A DNA stretch of 45,947 nt from Granulosicoccus sp. Lineage in GTDB: Bacteria; Pseudomonadota; Gammaproteobacteria; Granulosicoccales; Granulosicoccaceae. The stretch's first letter is position 1, and every line of letters begins with the position of its first letter. Under the pieces are notes generated by a model. The model was given only the letters and a program-made list of their open reading frames with translations, was not told where the DNA came from and made no database searches. Shown in pieces: positions 35,801 to 45,947 of this stretch. Made by a program: the position numbers and the translations under genes. The DNA lies in contig JALZUD010000077.1 of the NCBI GenBank assembly GCA_023301725.1, forward strand, positions 1 through 45,947. The letters are read 5' to 3'.

Positions 35801-36336
35801 CCAGTTGGCTTGAATAAATCCTGAGCTTGTTTATCAAGCTCGGCGAGTACCTGATGCAAAGCACTACTGCCAGAGGCCGCCGAGAACAGCGCCTGGCCAA
35901 CATCGCCTTTTTGCTCCACGATATCTTTGCCACCTTGCACCAGAGCCTTGTGGTCGATGCCAAACAATGTGGTGAATAGCTCTTTGCTTACACCCTGTAT
36001 ATAAGGCATGAGGCTCTGATCATCCAATGTCCCACCATCCGGCGCCATGAGTGTTTTTTTAGTGCCCTTGCGTCGCACAACTTCCAGCCGATCCCCACCA
36101 GCGGATCGCAATACCCCACCAATACGAAGATCAGTTTTCTTGTGCAACTGGTCATCAGCAGTTGTTGACTTAGTGGTATTACTTACGCCGTACAACAAAG
36201 CTGTCAGCGCTCTAAGCGCCGAGCTCTTACCGGCTTCATTGGGCCCATAGATCACATGAAAATTAGCAGCATCAAACTCCAACACTTTGTCAGTGAATGG
36301 TCCGTATGCCATTAAGTTTAGTTGTTCGATTCTCAT
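32833..36336 (-). CDS. YhaN/SbcC-like AAA ATPase
   Basis: 1167 residues from the ATG at 36336 (MRIEQLNLMAYGPF), the usual start of the YhaN family; a GTG at 36354 would overlap the preceding gene. Walker A is GPNEAGKS (31-38). About 900 residues of Gln/Glu/Leu-rich coiled coil follow. The C-terminal lobe has the ABC-type signature MSSGTLDQLYLALR, Walker B PFIVDDVLIEFDD and the His switch VFTHHSQI. No zinc-hook CxxC is seen at the coiled-coil middle. Like SbcC/Rad50 it should clamp DNA ends together with its nuclease partner, the gene directly upstream. Physiological role in this group is not established. Confidence 0.88.
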   Translation of the reverse strand: MRIEQLNLMAYGPFTDKVLEFDAANFHVIYGPNEAGKSSALRALTALLYGVSNTTKSTTADDQLHKKTDLRIGGVLRSAGGDRLEVVRRKGTKKTLMAPDGGTLDDQSLMPYIQGVSKELFTTLFGIDHKALVQGGKDIVEQKGDVGQALFSAASGSSALHQVLAELDKQAQDLFKPTGRTSKINVELSTHAAIQKELNSSSLASSHWDTHTKELERSSAELEQITIDLKECNTQLNRLQRIQRVLPFLGLRRELVIKFEKLNNVVVLPEDFAERRRQAESELHNSISTLDRLNPQLNELQVELSNLSVKAELLEQAESIEGLHARLDSYRNGLLEQPALEAEEQQLTRDAHAILQQIRPDLDWQEVDTLRPILSRKTGISKLVQEHPLISSNLQQTQSDLASKKQNLAAAQSELDKLASVGSTTLLRHQISASRKLGDLDSTIEGIRSERNSLQVRCDAELSRLNYWSGSLDQVSTLRLPEAEAIEQFNVKFEEQAAQFKKIESDKTTNANALLEIQKGLGELERVGQVVTESDMLSSRKERDALWQLLRRRWLQNEDVDAQSAGLIGKNSTLHDTFEHRLAQSDELADRLRREADRVLMLAKLQSQLEAEQSRAQTLTTDETELTKNNELLENAWQSLWSACQLTPGTPRQMRAWMVTFESLRTTVERVQTLTRELGEFEDRTTVHIDLLSQQLNDLGLSQSKLVSLESMLSVSEVAAENLEAAAEERNAQVTKLDRLKADIVELEAKHSAAARSLEEWNVTWVALLQEFTLPASLLAMEMNELIDQIRILFEKQAEASKRQTSITRVNKSNEAFQEQVTQIIESLAPEYNHLSSAEAVGKLKSLLSENSLKQVKKLQLEKDVERAEKDISECTVLIDSMQKVLSSLCREAKCEDPAQLIELEKRSAEYQGLKRELSANDSNISNVSDGSTIKELQDQANDVEADELPSIIAQFRNRVADELEPKRAELIEKVGREKSDIEKMNGSGDAALLAESASASLASIRSNAEQYAKVKLAAKLLRDHIEQYRQENQGPLISRASDYFAKLTLNSFEQLMMDFNDSDIPVLTGVRQTGKGKVKVEGMSSGTLDQLYLALRLASIEAYAAGAEPMPFIVDDVLIEFDDERSMAALQALADMSETTQIIVFTHHSQILNQATQIKGVQTHML

Positions 36337-36340
36337 GGCT

Positions 36341-37606
36341 TCAAGGTTCGGCACGCGTTGATATCAAGCGATCAGCCAGCAGTTGTCTGACATCACTTAG
36401 CGCCTCTTTAATAGCATCCAAACTGGTTGGGTCGTAGGGGTCGTCGCCGGTAGCCAATTTGGGTGGAAGCTTGAGTTGCAGTGGCTTTAACTCGTTGCTC
36501 AAGTCTGCCATGACGGCGGCGTCCTCGAGATCAATGTTCGCAATACTGTTGAGCAACCCGCCTATAGCGCTATTGCTTGCGTAGAGTTCATCAAGCGATA
36601 CGTTAGGTGTGGTTCGTATGGCAACCTTTTCTATCCAGATTCCCGCACCACCCAATCCGGTAGCTAGAGAACGGTACTCTTGTATCCACTGTTCTCTTTC
36701 AGCCAGTAACAACTGATGAGCGTCGGTTCTACCTGTCAAAATAACTCTGACTGCTAAAGATCTGTCATCAGCATTGTCCTGTGCTTCCAACAGCGCTTCA
36801 CGCAATTGCTCATACACCTCTTCTGCCGTTGAACTCGATGACACATCCAGCGCTAGACGTACCCAACGCATCACATCCAATGCACGGTGTTCAAGCTGTT
36901 GAATCACGCCACCTTCAACGTGCACTAGAGTACAACCCTTCGAACCTGTCTCACGCACATGGCGCCCCTGAATATTGCCAGGAAAAACAATATACGGATC
37001 ATTACTTACTACTTCCCGAGTATGAACATGTCCCAACGCCCAATACTGATAATCTTTTGCTCTCAAGCCTTCGACACTGCAAGGAGCGTAGGGATCGTGT
37101 CCGGGTTTGCCATCCAGGCAGGTGTGAAGCACACCGATATTGAACGATTGCGGATCACCCTGTGGGTAGGCTTCAGAGATGTTTTCAGTGACCGCACGCG
37201 TGGCAAAACCTTGACCATGGATAGCGACATTCAATGCGTCGATAGAAAAGCTGGTAGGTTTCTTGTTGGAAAATTCATGAACGTTGTCTGGCAAACGTAG
37301 CTTGCGAGTAATGACGCTTGCCGCATCGTGATTTCCTGAGAGCAGGTACACAGGTATATCGGCTACCTCCAGCTTGCGCATGCAATTGACGAAAAACAGC
37401 CCCGTGTTGTAGTCCTTCCAATCTCCGTCGTACACATCCCCGGCAATCAAGACAAAATCCACCTTCTCTTCAATGGCAAGATCAAGCAGATTTTCCAGGG
37501 CACGACGAGAAGCACTCCGAATTTCATCGACCGGTGCACCCTCATAGCGCTCAAGCCCTCTTAAGGGACTATCAAGATGGAGATCAGCTGCGTGTAAGAA
37601 TTTCAA
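36341..37606 (-). CDS. YhaO/SbcD-like metallophosphoesterase (Mre11-type nuclease)
   Basis: 421 residues from a TTG at 37606 with GAGGA ten bases upstream, giving MKFLHAADLHLDSPL; a longer TTG frame from 37657 adds 17 residues unlike the family. The phosphoesterase motifs are intact: HAADLHLDS (DxH), IAGDVYDGD (GDxxD), LSGNHDA (GNHD), IGVLHTCL and ALGHVH (GHxH), enough for two metal ions. The length and C-terminal extension match YhaO. It ends 4 bases before yhaN, so the two subunits are made together. Confidence 0.9.
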   Translation of the reverse strand: MKFLHAADLHLDSPLRGLERYEGAPVDEIRSASRRALENLLDLAIEEKVDFVLIAGDVYDGDWKDYNTGLFFVNCMRKLEVADIPVYLLSGNHDAASVITRKLRLPDNVHEFSNKKPTSFSIDALNVAIHGQGFATRAVTENISEAYPQGDPQSFNIGVLHTCLDGKPGHDPYAPCSVEGLRAKDYQYWALGHVHTREVVSNDPYIVFPGNIQGRHVRETGSKGCTLVHVEGGVIQQLEHRALDVMRWVRLALDVSSSSTAEEVYEQLREALLEAQDNADDRSLAVRVILTGRTDAHQLLLAEREQWIQEYRSLATGLGGAGIWIEKVAIRTTPNVSLDELYASNSAIGGLLNSIANIDLEDAAVMADLSNELKPLQLKLPPKLATGDDPYDPTSLDAIKEALSDVRQLLADRLISTRAEP

Positions 37607-37814
37607 TCGTTTAATGTCCTCACGGGTTTGCGACACATACAACAGCAATAATACCAATATCGCGGGTTATCCAATGAACCGTGAATAAAGTCTCAGATGT
37701 AATACAGTGTCACTGCGGTTTCAGGGGGTAGAGCAGGGCTTGCCTGCCGAATTCTGATAGCATGGGTATTAAATCCCAAATAAGTTATCACTGTGCTTCT
37801 CCTGCTGCCTCACC

Positions 37815-38675
37815 ATGCATGATTCTCTGCAAAAAGCTGTGACCCGTGTGTTGCAGCCATTGGTGCGGCTGTTGCTGCGACATGGGGTGTCACATGCCGA
37901 GTTCAGTAATTGGGCAAAGCAAGCGTATGTTACCGAGGCATCCACGAGCTTTGGCATTAACGATAAGGCACCCACGGTGTCGCGCATTGCGATTGTCACC
38001 GGCATAAATCGTAAGGAAGTGAAGCGCATTCGTGAGCTGCCCAGTGCCGTTGATACCGGCATGTCTAAGCACAACCGTGCTATCAGAGTGGTCACCGGAT
38101 GGCTACAGGATGCAGATTATTGCGACTCGCGAAAACGTCCGCGCGTATTGAGCTACGGCAACCCTGACGACAGTTTCAATCAACTGGTGAAACGTTATGG
38201 TGGAGATGTGCCAGCACGGGCCATGCTCGATGAGCTTGCGCGTGTGGGCACCGTTGAGCTGCGCGACGGCAACGTCAAGCTACTACATAAAGGCTATGTG
38301 CCTCACGAGAGTGAAACAGCGCTACTGGAACTATTTTCGGTGAGCGCCTGCGACTTGTTAACCACCCTTGATCACAACATTACCCATACCGATAACAAGC
38401 GTCTGCAAATGAGTGTGGCTTATGACCGGGTAAGCACAAAGGGACTGGAATACTTTAAGACGCTAAGCGCGGATAAAGCTATGGCGTTGTTACGAGAGCT
38501 GGACAGTGAATTGTCACCGTTTGATGCTGACCAGAACCCTGGACAGACACATGCTGGCGAACATCGTGTTGGGCTCGGTGTGTATCTAATTGAGGATGTG
38601 GCTGAACAATCCACAATAGGGTCAGGCAATGGTTCTGCCACACAGAGTGATAAGGAGATATCGGACGGTGAATAA
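37815..38675 (+). CDS. DUF6502 family protein
   Basis: 286 residues. The N-terminal part (VLQPLVRLLLRHGVSHAEFSNWAKQAYV, then SRIAIVTGINRKEVKRI) matches the DUF6502 family, which has a winged-helix-like N-terminus and no established function. The central part (YGGDVPARAMLDELARVGTVEL) resembles another small helical DNA-binding module. It is divergent from yhaO across 208 bases and overlaps or abuts the next lipoprotein gene. A regulatory role is an inference. Confidence 0.75.
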   Translation: MHDSLQKAVTRVLQPLVRLLLRHGVSHAEFSNWAKQAYVTEASTSFGINDKAPTVSRIAIVTGINRKEVKRIRELPSAVDTGMSKHNRAIRVVTGWLQDADYCDSRKRPRVLSYGNPDDSFNQLVKRYGGDVPARAMLDELARVGTVELRDGNVKLLHKGYVPHESETALLELFSVSACDLLTTLDHNITHTDNKRLQMSVAYDRVSTKGLEYFKTLSADKAMALLRELDSELSPFDADQNPGQTHAGEHRVGLGVYLIEDVAEQSTIGSGNGSATQSDKEISDGE

Positions 38676-38694
38676 GCTGCAAGGAATTTTTGAA

Positions 38695-39624
38695 ATGACA
38701 AACAGTGGCTGTAAATACTGGAGCACTCTGGTTGTTTTATGTTTTGCTTTGCTTGCTAGCGGCTGCGATGGTGGATTGTTTGGCACTGGCGATGGCAGCG
38801 GACCTATTGATCTAGGTGGGCAAAGTTCATCTGATGAAAATGTGGGAATTGTTGGGGATGAAACAGACGAGCCAAATCCACCTGCTGACAACGGCGATGA
38901 GGATGCCTCTGCAGGTGATCAAAATAGCTCTACGCAAACAACACCGGAGATCACCTTTAACAATACGACCCCTGCTGGGTTACCAAATCCCTCCAGCAGC
39001 CTACCCGGCGTCAAGCTTGTAAATCTGAGTACGATGGATCTGCTGATTCAAGTGAGTACTGATCAATCTGACGCTTTGGAAGATACAGAATTAGCACAAG
39101 CGGGCAATACTAGTAAAACGCAGCTTTTGAATAATACGGGCAACCAGGTATCCATACAATCAAGCGATACGCTAGAAGGCGTACTGAGCATTAATCCACT
39201 GACGACAGCATCTGATAGCCTAACTACCGTGCTTGTTGCCACGGGCTCAGACTCAAGTGATCAGGCGCTTGATGCGTTTGTATTTGACACACGTGCGGCT
39301 GTTCCCGCAGATAGCACTATCCAGATCCGAGTTGTAAGCTTGATTGATAATGATGATGAGCCAAACACTACATTAACGTTTGTGTTGGAGCCAACTGCTG
39401 ATAACAATATTGGCGCACAGCTTATGTTTACCGATGAGCAATTCAATGCAATTTCAATCAGTGACTATGCGCTAAACAATCCGGGCACATACACACTGAG
39501 CGTGGACAACAATGCATTCTTGCCTTTTGAAGTAGACCTGCAAACTAACGAGGTGTACACGTTAATTATTACATCCGATGTACAAATACCAATATATCTG
39601 GAGAACGACACAGAAGAACCTTAA
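38695..39624 (+). CDS. Acidic lipoprotein of unknown function
   Basis: 309 residues from ATG 38695 (AAGGA nine bases upstream); a GTG at 38668 with AAGGAG before it would add nine residues and overlap the DUF6502 stop. The signal ends with lipobox LASGC, then a Gly/Asp/Glu-rich linker of about 80 residues. The mature domain begins near LPGVKLVNLSTMDLLIQVS and has two beta-rich parts, ending YTLIITSDVQIPIYLEND; the layout resembles DUF4397-type beta-sandwich lipoproteins but I am not sure. Likely an outer-membrane-anchored surface or periplasmic protein. Confidence 0.72.
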   Translation: MTNSGCKYWSTLVVLCFALLASGCDGGLFGTGDGSGPIDLGGQSSSDENVGIVGDETDEPNPPADNGDEDASAGDQNSSTQTTPEITFNNTTPAGLPNPSSSLPGVKLVNLSTMDLLIQVSTDQSDALEDTELAQAGNTSKTQLLNNTGNQVSIQSSDTLEGVLSINPLTTASDSLTTVLVATGSDSSDQALDAFVFDTRAAVPADSTIQIRVVSLIDNDDEPNTTLTFVLEPTADNNIGAQLMFTDEQFNAISISDYALNNPGTYTLSVDNNAFLPFEVDLQTNEVYTLIITSDVQIPIYLENDTEEP

Positions 39625-39653
39625 GTGGTTGTTGTCATTATCTGCGCAAAACA

Positions 39654-41570
39654 TTACCGACTCTTAAAGAAAGACAGTTGCTCAGTCAACAATTCGGTTT
39701 GTTGCTTCATCGCTTCACTTGCCGTCGACATGTCCTCCACCATCACAGAATTCTTTTGAGTTATTTCGTCTATGTCCACCATGGATTTGTTTATTCCTTC
39801 AACACCAATCGCCTGTTCTTGCCCCGCAGTGGCCATAGCATCCACTAATGCACGTACCTCAGAAACTGAGGCGACAATCTTCTTAAGCGTCTCACCAGAT
39901 CGTCCTACCATCTGGCTGCCAGACTCAACTTTTTCCACACTGCGGGTGATGAGTTGTTTGATTTCCCGAGCGGCCTCAGCACTTCTTCCAGCCAGACTTC
40001 TAACCTCTGATGCAACAACGGCAAACCCGCGCCCTTGCTCACCAGCTCTGGCAGCTTCAACAGCCGCATTCAATGCCAGTAAGTTGGTCTGAAAAGCGAT
40101 GTCATCAATTACGGATATGATCTCGGCAATTTCACGGCTTGATTCGGTAATTTCATTCATGGCCGCAACTGCACTATCGACAACATTTCCACCCGTCTCA
40201 GCATGTCCATGGGCAGTGTGTGCTAATGACTGTGCCTCGCTGGCACGTTCTGCATTGTGCCGAACCGTAGAGGAGATTTCTTCAGTACTACTAGCAGTAT
40301 TTTCCAAAGAGGCTGATTGCTCAATAGTTCGTGATGACAAGCTAAACGCCGATGTATGGATACTATGGGCGCCAGTCTTTATATTTGCTGACACAGATTG
40401 AGTGTTGATTACAATACTACTTAATTGACCTTGCATACTGCCTAATGCCGCAACAAGTTCGCCAACCTCGTCATTGGATATACTGCCAACAGGCGTGTCA
40501 AGATAGCCATCGTTTATAGCCAAGGCAATGGTTCTTGCCTGATGGATTGAAGACAATACCTGGCGCGAAATCAACCAGCCAAGAAGCGAAGATATCAACA
40601 ATGAGCCCATCACCAGTGCAAGAAAACTACGCGACTTGAGTTCAACACGGGCTGCTTGATCATCTGCAGCTTGCAAAACAACCGATAGCAATAAGTCCTC
40701 CACCTCTTTTAAACGTCCTATTTTCTGGGTAATGGTGCTGAACCACTGCTCAGGATCAACAGTAAAGTCCCCAGATATTGATGCCTGCGCAGCCATTGCA
40801 CGCATACGTTCTACGGCGCCAAAAGACTGATCGCGCTGGGCATCATCAAGAGCATCTCTCATCAGAGGATTTGCACTGGCGTTGAAAACTTCCAAATAGA
40901 CTGATTGTGTATTCACCAAATCAGTAAATGCTCGATACTCTCCCTCCGCGAAGTTCTTCTTCGAAAATGCGGTACTTAAACTTGCCCGTTCAAGACCAGC
41001 ACGCTCTTTAGTTTGAATGAAGCTAGCGAATGCAGTGCTTGTGTTAGCAATATCTCCAGTGGGACTGTATCGTCCTAGAACATCAGATACACCCAACAAC
41101 ATGGCATTGACTTGTGTATAAAATGCCACTTGATCAGATACATCAATACTTAGCTGATCCACAGAACGACGCATCGAAGTCAGCTGATTCAGACCTGTTT
41201 CAAGTGATCTCAGCAACTCCTTGAATTGCGCCTCGAAAGGTGCCGTATCGAACGTTGAGAGCTGATCGCTAAGCACGCTGATTTTGCTATCAGCAGTTTT
41301 ACGTTGATCCGAAAGGATAGATCCGAACTTACTACCACGACTGCCCAGATAACCTGCTGAAGCCCCTCGCTCCTTTTGAAGCTCATGTAAGGCCTGGCTT
41401 GTGTGCTCACTGAGTTCAGCCAATGCGCTAAAGCGTGAAGCGATACTAGCTTCAGCTTTCAAAGATACAGATTCAAAGCCTGCCATTGCTAGCAAGGCAA
41501 CAGTTGGCACACCAACGAGCAATATAAATTTCTTACGCAGACTAAGGTTAGACAATACAGAAATTTTCAT
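39654..41570 (-). CDS. Methyl-accepting chemotaxis protein with NIT sensor domain
   Basis: 638 residues from ATG 41570 ([15 protein letters not shown]); a GTG frame from 41663 adds residues unlike a membrane n-region. TM1 is at about 13-32. The periplasmic part of about 280 residues contains [17 protein letters not shown], the marker of NIT (nitrate- and nitrite-sensing) domains. TM2 ([20 protein letters not shown]) leads into HAMP and the MCP signalling domain with the hairpin tip [20 protein letters not shown]. It should control the flagellar motor through CheA/CheW. No C-terminal CheR/CheB docking pentapeptide is seen. Ligand assignment as nitrate is only by family. Confidence 0.88.
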   Translation of the reverse strand: MKISVLSNLSLRKKFILLVGVPTVALLAMAGFESVSLKAEASIASRFSALAELSEHTSQALHELQKERGASAGYLGSRGSKFGSILSDQRKTADSKISVLSDQLSTFDTAPFEAQFKELLRSLETGLNQLTSMRRSVDQLSIDVSDQVAFYTQVNAMLLGVSDVLGRYSPTGDIANTSTAFASFIQTKERAGLERASLSTAFSKKNFAEGEYRAFTDLVNTQSVYLEVFNASANPLMRDALDDAQRDQSFGAVERMRAMAAQASISGDFTVDPEQWFSTITQKIGRLKEVEDLLLSVVLQAADDQAARVELKSRSFLALVMGSLLISSLLGWLISRQVLSSIHQARTIALAINDGYLDTPVGSISNDEVGELVAALGSMQGQLSSIVINTQSVSANIKTGAHSIHTSAFSLSSRTIEQSASLENTASSTEEISSTVRHNAERASEAQSLAHTAHGHAETGGNVVDSAVAAMNEITESSREIAEIISVIDDIAFQTNLLALNAAVEAARAGEQGRGFAVVASEVRSLAGRSAEAAREIKQLITRSVEKVESGSQMVGRSGETLKKIVASVSEVRALVDAMATAGQEQAIGVEGINKSMVDIDEITQKNSVMVEDMSTASEAMKQQTELLTEQLSFFKSR

Positions 41571-41912
41571 ATGAGGCACGTTAGATGACTTAAAGGACTG
41601 CAAAAAATGCAGGCGATAGCGGAGATCGAGAAAGTTGCCGCCTCGAATTTTATCTATCGACACAAACTTGTGACATCTGAAATACTTAACTTCTGGTGAT
41701 TAACTGATTCACGGGCAGGTAGACATTATTGGTGATTGAGGTAGAGTTTTTTGTATTCTCGAACAGCTACTGTGAGCTGACAACAGCGGTCAGAACAATG
41801 TCATGATTCGTGTTGGTTTAGTCATAAGCTTCGACCAGGTCATGTAAGATCCAAACAAACTAACCCACGTTTTTAGTATCAGTCACCTGCCTGTATAGAG
41901 AGGCGCCTTGCC
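41571..41912. other. Divergent gap between the chemoreceptor and flavodoxin-like genes
   Basis: 342 bases holding the presumed promoters of both genes. CTGCA-AAAAA-TGCAG near 41597-41615 is a short hairpin. I looked for a FliA-type promoter before the receptor gene and found none with proper spacing. No gene is supported here. Confidence 0.4.
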
Positions 41913-42383
41913 ATGATCAATTCCAGAACATTACTGATTATCTCGCACGCGCCATCGGCCAATACCGCAAGGATGCTGGATGCCGTAGTCAGAGGGGCTA
42001 ACCATTCTGAGATAACCCAGGTACATATCAGATCTATCTCGCCACTGGACGCCACTTCAGAGGACATCACATCAGCTCAGGCAATAATTATTGGTACCAC
42101 CGAAAATCTTGGTTATATGGCGGGGTTAACCAAAGACCTATTTGATCGTTGTTACAATTCATGTCTGGAAAACACTCAAGGGCTACCCTTCACTTTCTAT
42201 ATTCGCGCAGGCCTTGATGGCACAGGCACACGTCGCGCTCTTGAAAGCATCACTGCAGGCCTGCGCTGGAAACTGGTACAAGAGCCACTTATTTGCAAGG
42301 GCGAATTTGATGAGGTGTTTATCAATCAATGTGAGGAACTAGGCATGGCGATGGCCGCAGGATTAGAAGCCGGTATATTTTAA
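41913..42383 (+). CDS. Flavodoxin-like / NADPH-dependent FMN reductase family protein
   Basis: 156 residues. LLIISHAPSANTARMLDAVVRGA at the N-terminus is the phosphate-binding loop of a flavodoxin-like FMN fold. AQAIIIGTTENLGYMAGLTKDLFDR is the conserved second FMN segment, and FTFYIRAGLDGTGTRRALESIT the third. GAGAGG-like purine-rich sequence lies before the start. It probably transfers electrons or reduces a small quinone-like substrate in the cytoplasm. It stands alone, divergent from the chemoreceptor. Confidence 0.8.
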   Translation: MINSRTLLIISHAPSANTARMLDAVVRGANHSEITQVHIRSISPLDATSEDITSAQAIIIGTTENLGYMAGLTKDLFDRCYNSCLENTQGLPFTFYIRAGLDGTGTRRALESITAGLRWKLVQEPLICKGEFDEVFINQCEELGMAMAAGLEAGIF

Positions 42384-42497
42384 TACACCACGCTTCGACA
42401 ACCATGAGTCCACACTGGGTACGTGGAAAACACGCCTCTCATTAGTGTTAAGCGTGACACCGTGTTGCCTAAAATACTTTCCCCGCCGCATTACTCC

Positions 42498-45063
<2,566 letters not shown>

Positions 45064-45474
45064 ATGAAAAGCTTCATCAGTAAGATTAAATTCGCGATAT
45101 TATTGGTAGCGCTTTGCTCACCAGCTGCGAGTTGGGCAGAATTTAAATCATCGGTTGGCCTTGGACTACAATTCGGAGGCGTGATTGGTTGGCAGGGTGC
45201 GTTGCAGTCAGAAAACCATAAACTATACCTAAGTGTCGGCGCACCGGGCATATCCATCGGCTACGGTTTTTTGCCACACAATAAAGTTTCCGTTGGTGTG
45301 AACAGCTTCGCAACACTTCTCGCTTTGGGCTATGGAACATTCTTGAATTTTCATTTTCGTGGTCATCAACGTAGTGGTTTTTTAGTAGGTTTTGACTTAT
45401 TTCAAGCAGCGTTATTCGACTCTGATGATTTAGATGAGATACGTTATTCGATATCGCTTGGATACACGTTCTAG
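45064..45474 (+). CDS. Small secreted, outer-membrane-like beta-barrel protein
   Basis: 136 residues with a clear signal peptide (KIKFAILLVALCSPAASWA, cleaved after about residue 25). The mature part is Gly/aromatic-rich with alternating hydrophobic residues (KLYLSVGAPGISIGYGF, FLNFHFRG, RYSISLGYTF) and ends in Phe, the signal recognised by the outer-membrane assembly machinery. About 110 residues would make only a small barrel of roughly eight strands. No family recognised. An independent gene by position. Confidence 0.7.
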   Translation: MKSFISKIKFAILLVALCSPAASWAEFKSSVGLGLQFGGVIGWQGALQSENHKLYLSVGAPGISIGYGFLPHNKVSVGVNSFATLLALGYGTFLNFHFRGHQRSGFLVGFDLFQAALFDSDDLDEIRYSISLGYTF

Positions 45475-45947
45475 TTGATCAAAACTGATCTAGAGTATCT
45501 GTTAAAAACCAGCCTACTGTGTCGACAAGTCTCGAAACACCTAGCAAGCTGATTATTAAAAAATACGGTTTGAAACTTAAAGATCATTAATCAGCTTATA
45601 CAATCAATCGCCCACATCAGCATCATTGTGTAGATTACCTGTAAAAACTCATCAGGTATTATTCCTGACTAATCACAAAGTTTATTATTGGAACTGAACT
45701 CTATTTCAGTTGCTATTTTTAGCCAGTAACTCCCTATCACTGGCACCGATGTCTGAACTTCATATGTCACCAATTAACTATGAAAATTCTCTAAAGCGAG
45801 TGTCCGACTAGACTTGACCAAAGCAGATCAACCGAGTCGGCAATAGTTCGTGAGCTTTCGGCGTCAACGCGCAAACTTTTCGATTATTGGTCTATCAGCG
45901 ATTCTTACTTGCCCACCGGATAATTCCATGGCATCCATTTTTCAGGC
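45475..45947. other. AT-rich terminal stretch; possible gene end at right edge
   Basis: No complete gene. On the minus strand a frame enters from the right edge and stops at TAA 45905-45907, reading PEKWMPWNYPVGK, which looks like the C-terminus of a protein whose body lies outside the window. On the plus strand an ATG at 45928 runs off the edge. Neither can be confirmed. Confidence 0.3.

Noticed and set aside
41571..41663. Upstream GTG start and a FliA-like promoter for the chemoreceptor
   Set aside because: The added 31 residues do not resemble a receptor N-terminus, and TAAA / GATAA-like boxes have wrong orientation or spacing.

Overview
The window looks like a chromosomal segment of a Gram-negative, probably marine or otherwise aquatic, gammaproteobacterium. 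This rests on several things: lipoproteins with clear lipoboxes, a beta-barrel-like secreted protein ending in Phe, twin-arginine signal peptides on solute-binding proteins, TRAP transporters, a NIT-type chemoreceptor, a DUF2805/TIGR03643 protein and a DUF6502 protein. Base composition is moderate by eye. I saw no rRNA, tRNA or CRISPR array. Genus-level assignment cannot be made from the sequence alone.

Layout. (1) 1-437 (-): N-terminal part of a collagen-like lipoprotein cut by the window edge. (2) 711-4819: cell-wall block with an NlpC/P60 peptidase (+), then on the minus strand MurI, a DUF2805 protein, an Amidase_2 enzyme and a GH84-type beta-N-acetylglucosaminidase. None has an obvious signal peptide, which suggests cytoplasmic muropeptide turnover. 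(3) 4940-10443 (-): an aldehyde oxidoreductase operon, ordered four-cluster ferredoxin, tungsten-type aldehyde:ferredoxin oxidoreductase, FAD/NAD(P) oxidoreductase, MoaD-like carrier, an unknown small protein and MoaA. It resembles the three-subunit AorABC enzymes and carries part of its own cofactor pathway. A divergent MFS transporter (10649-11836) faces away from it. (4) 11854-14009: a small secreted protein, a small lipoprotein and a decayed IS6-family element with intact ends but two nonsense codons. (5) 14104-17772: polA and, divergently, a LOG-family protein. (6) 18613-23645: a TRAP operon whose large permease carries a coiled-coil tail of about 325 residues. (7) 23815-32679: a carbohydrate block with an FGGY kinase, a MalEFG-type ABC importer, its ATPase, and an amylosucrase-like GH13 enzyme. 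(8) 32833-37606 (-): a YhaO/YhaN (SbcDC-like) nuclease-ATPase pair, then DUF6502 and a lipoprotein on the plus strand. (9) 39654-45474: a NIT-domain chemoreceptor, a flavodoxin-like protein, FadH and a small outer-membrane-like protein.

How parts work together. The Aor block probably oxidises aldehydes to acids, with electrons passing from the tungsten site through the ferredoxin subunit to the FAD subunit and NAD(P). The carbohydrate block would import a sugar and use cytoplasmic amylosucrase to split sucrose into glucan and fructose. Several strong hairpins sit at places where differential expression within an operon would make sense: between AOR and its FAD subunit, after the TRAP binding protein, after the ABC binding protein, and in the FGGY kinase leader.

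No wholly unknown system is certain here. The best candidates for new biology are the unknown protein in the Aor/MoaD/MoaA operon, the coiled-coil TRAP permease fusion, the GH84-centred cell-wall recycling set, and a 43-residue ORF leading the ABC operon.
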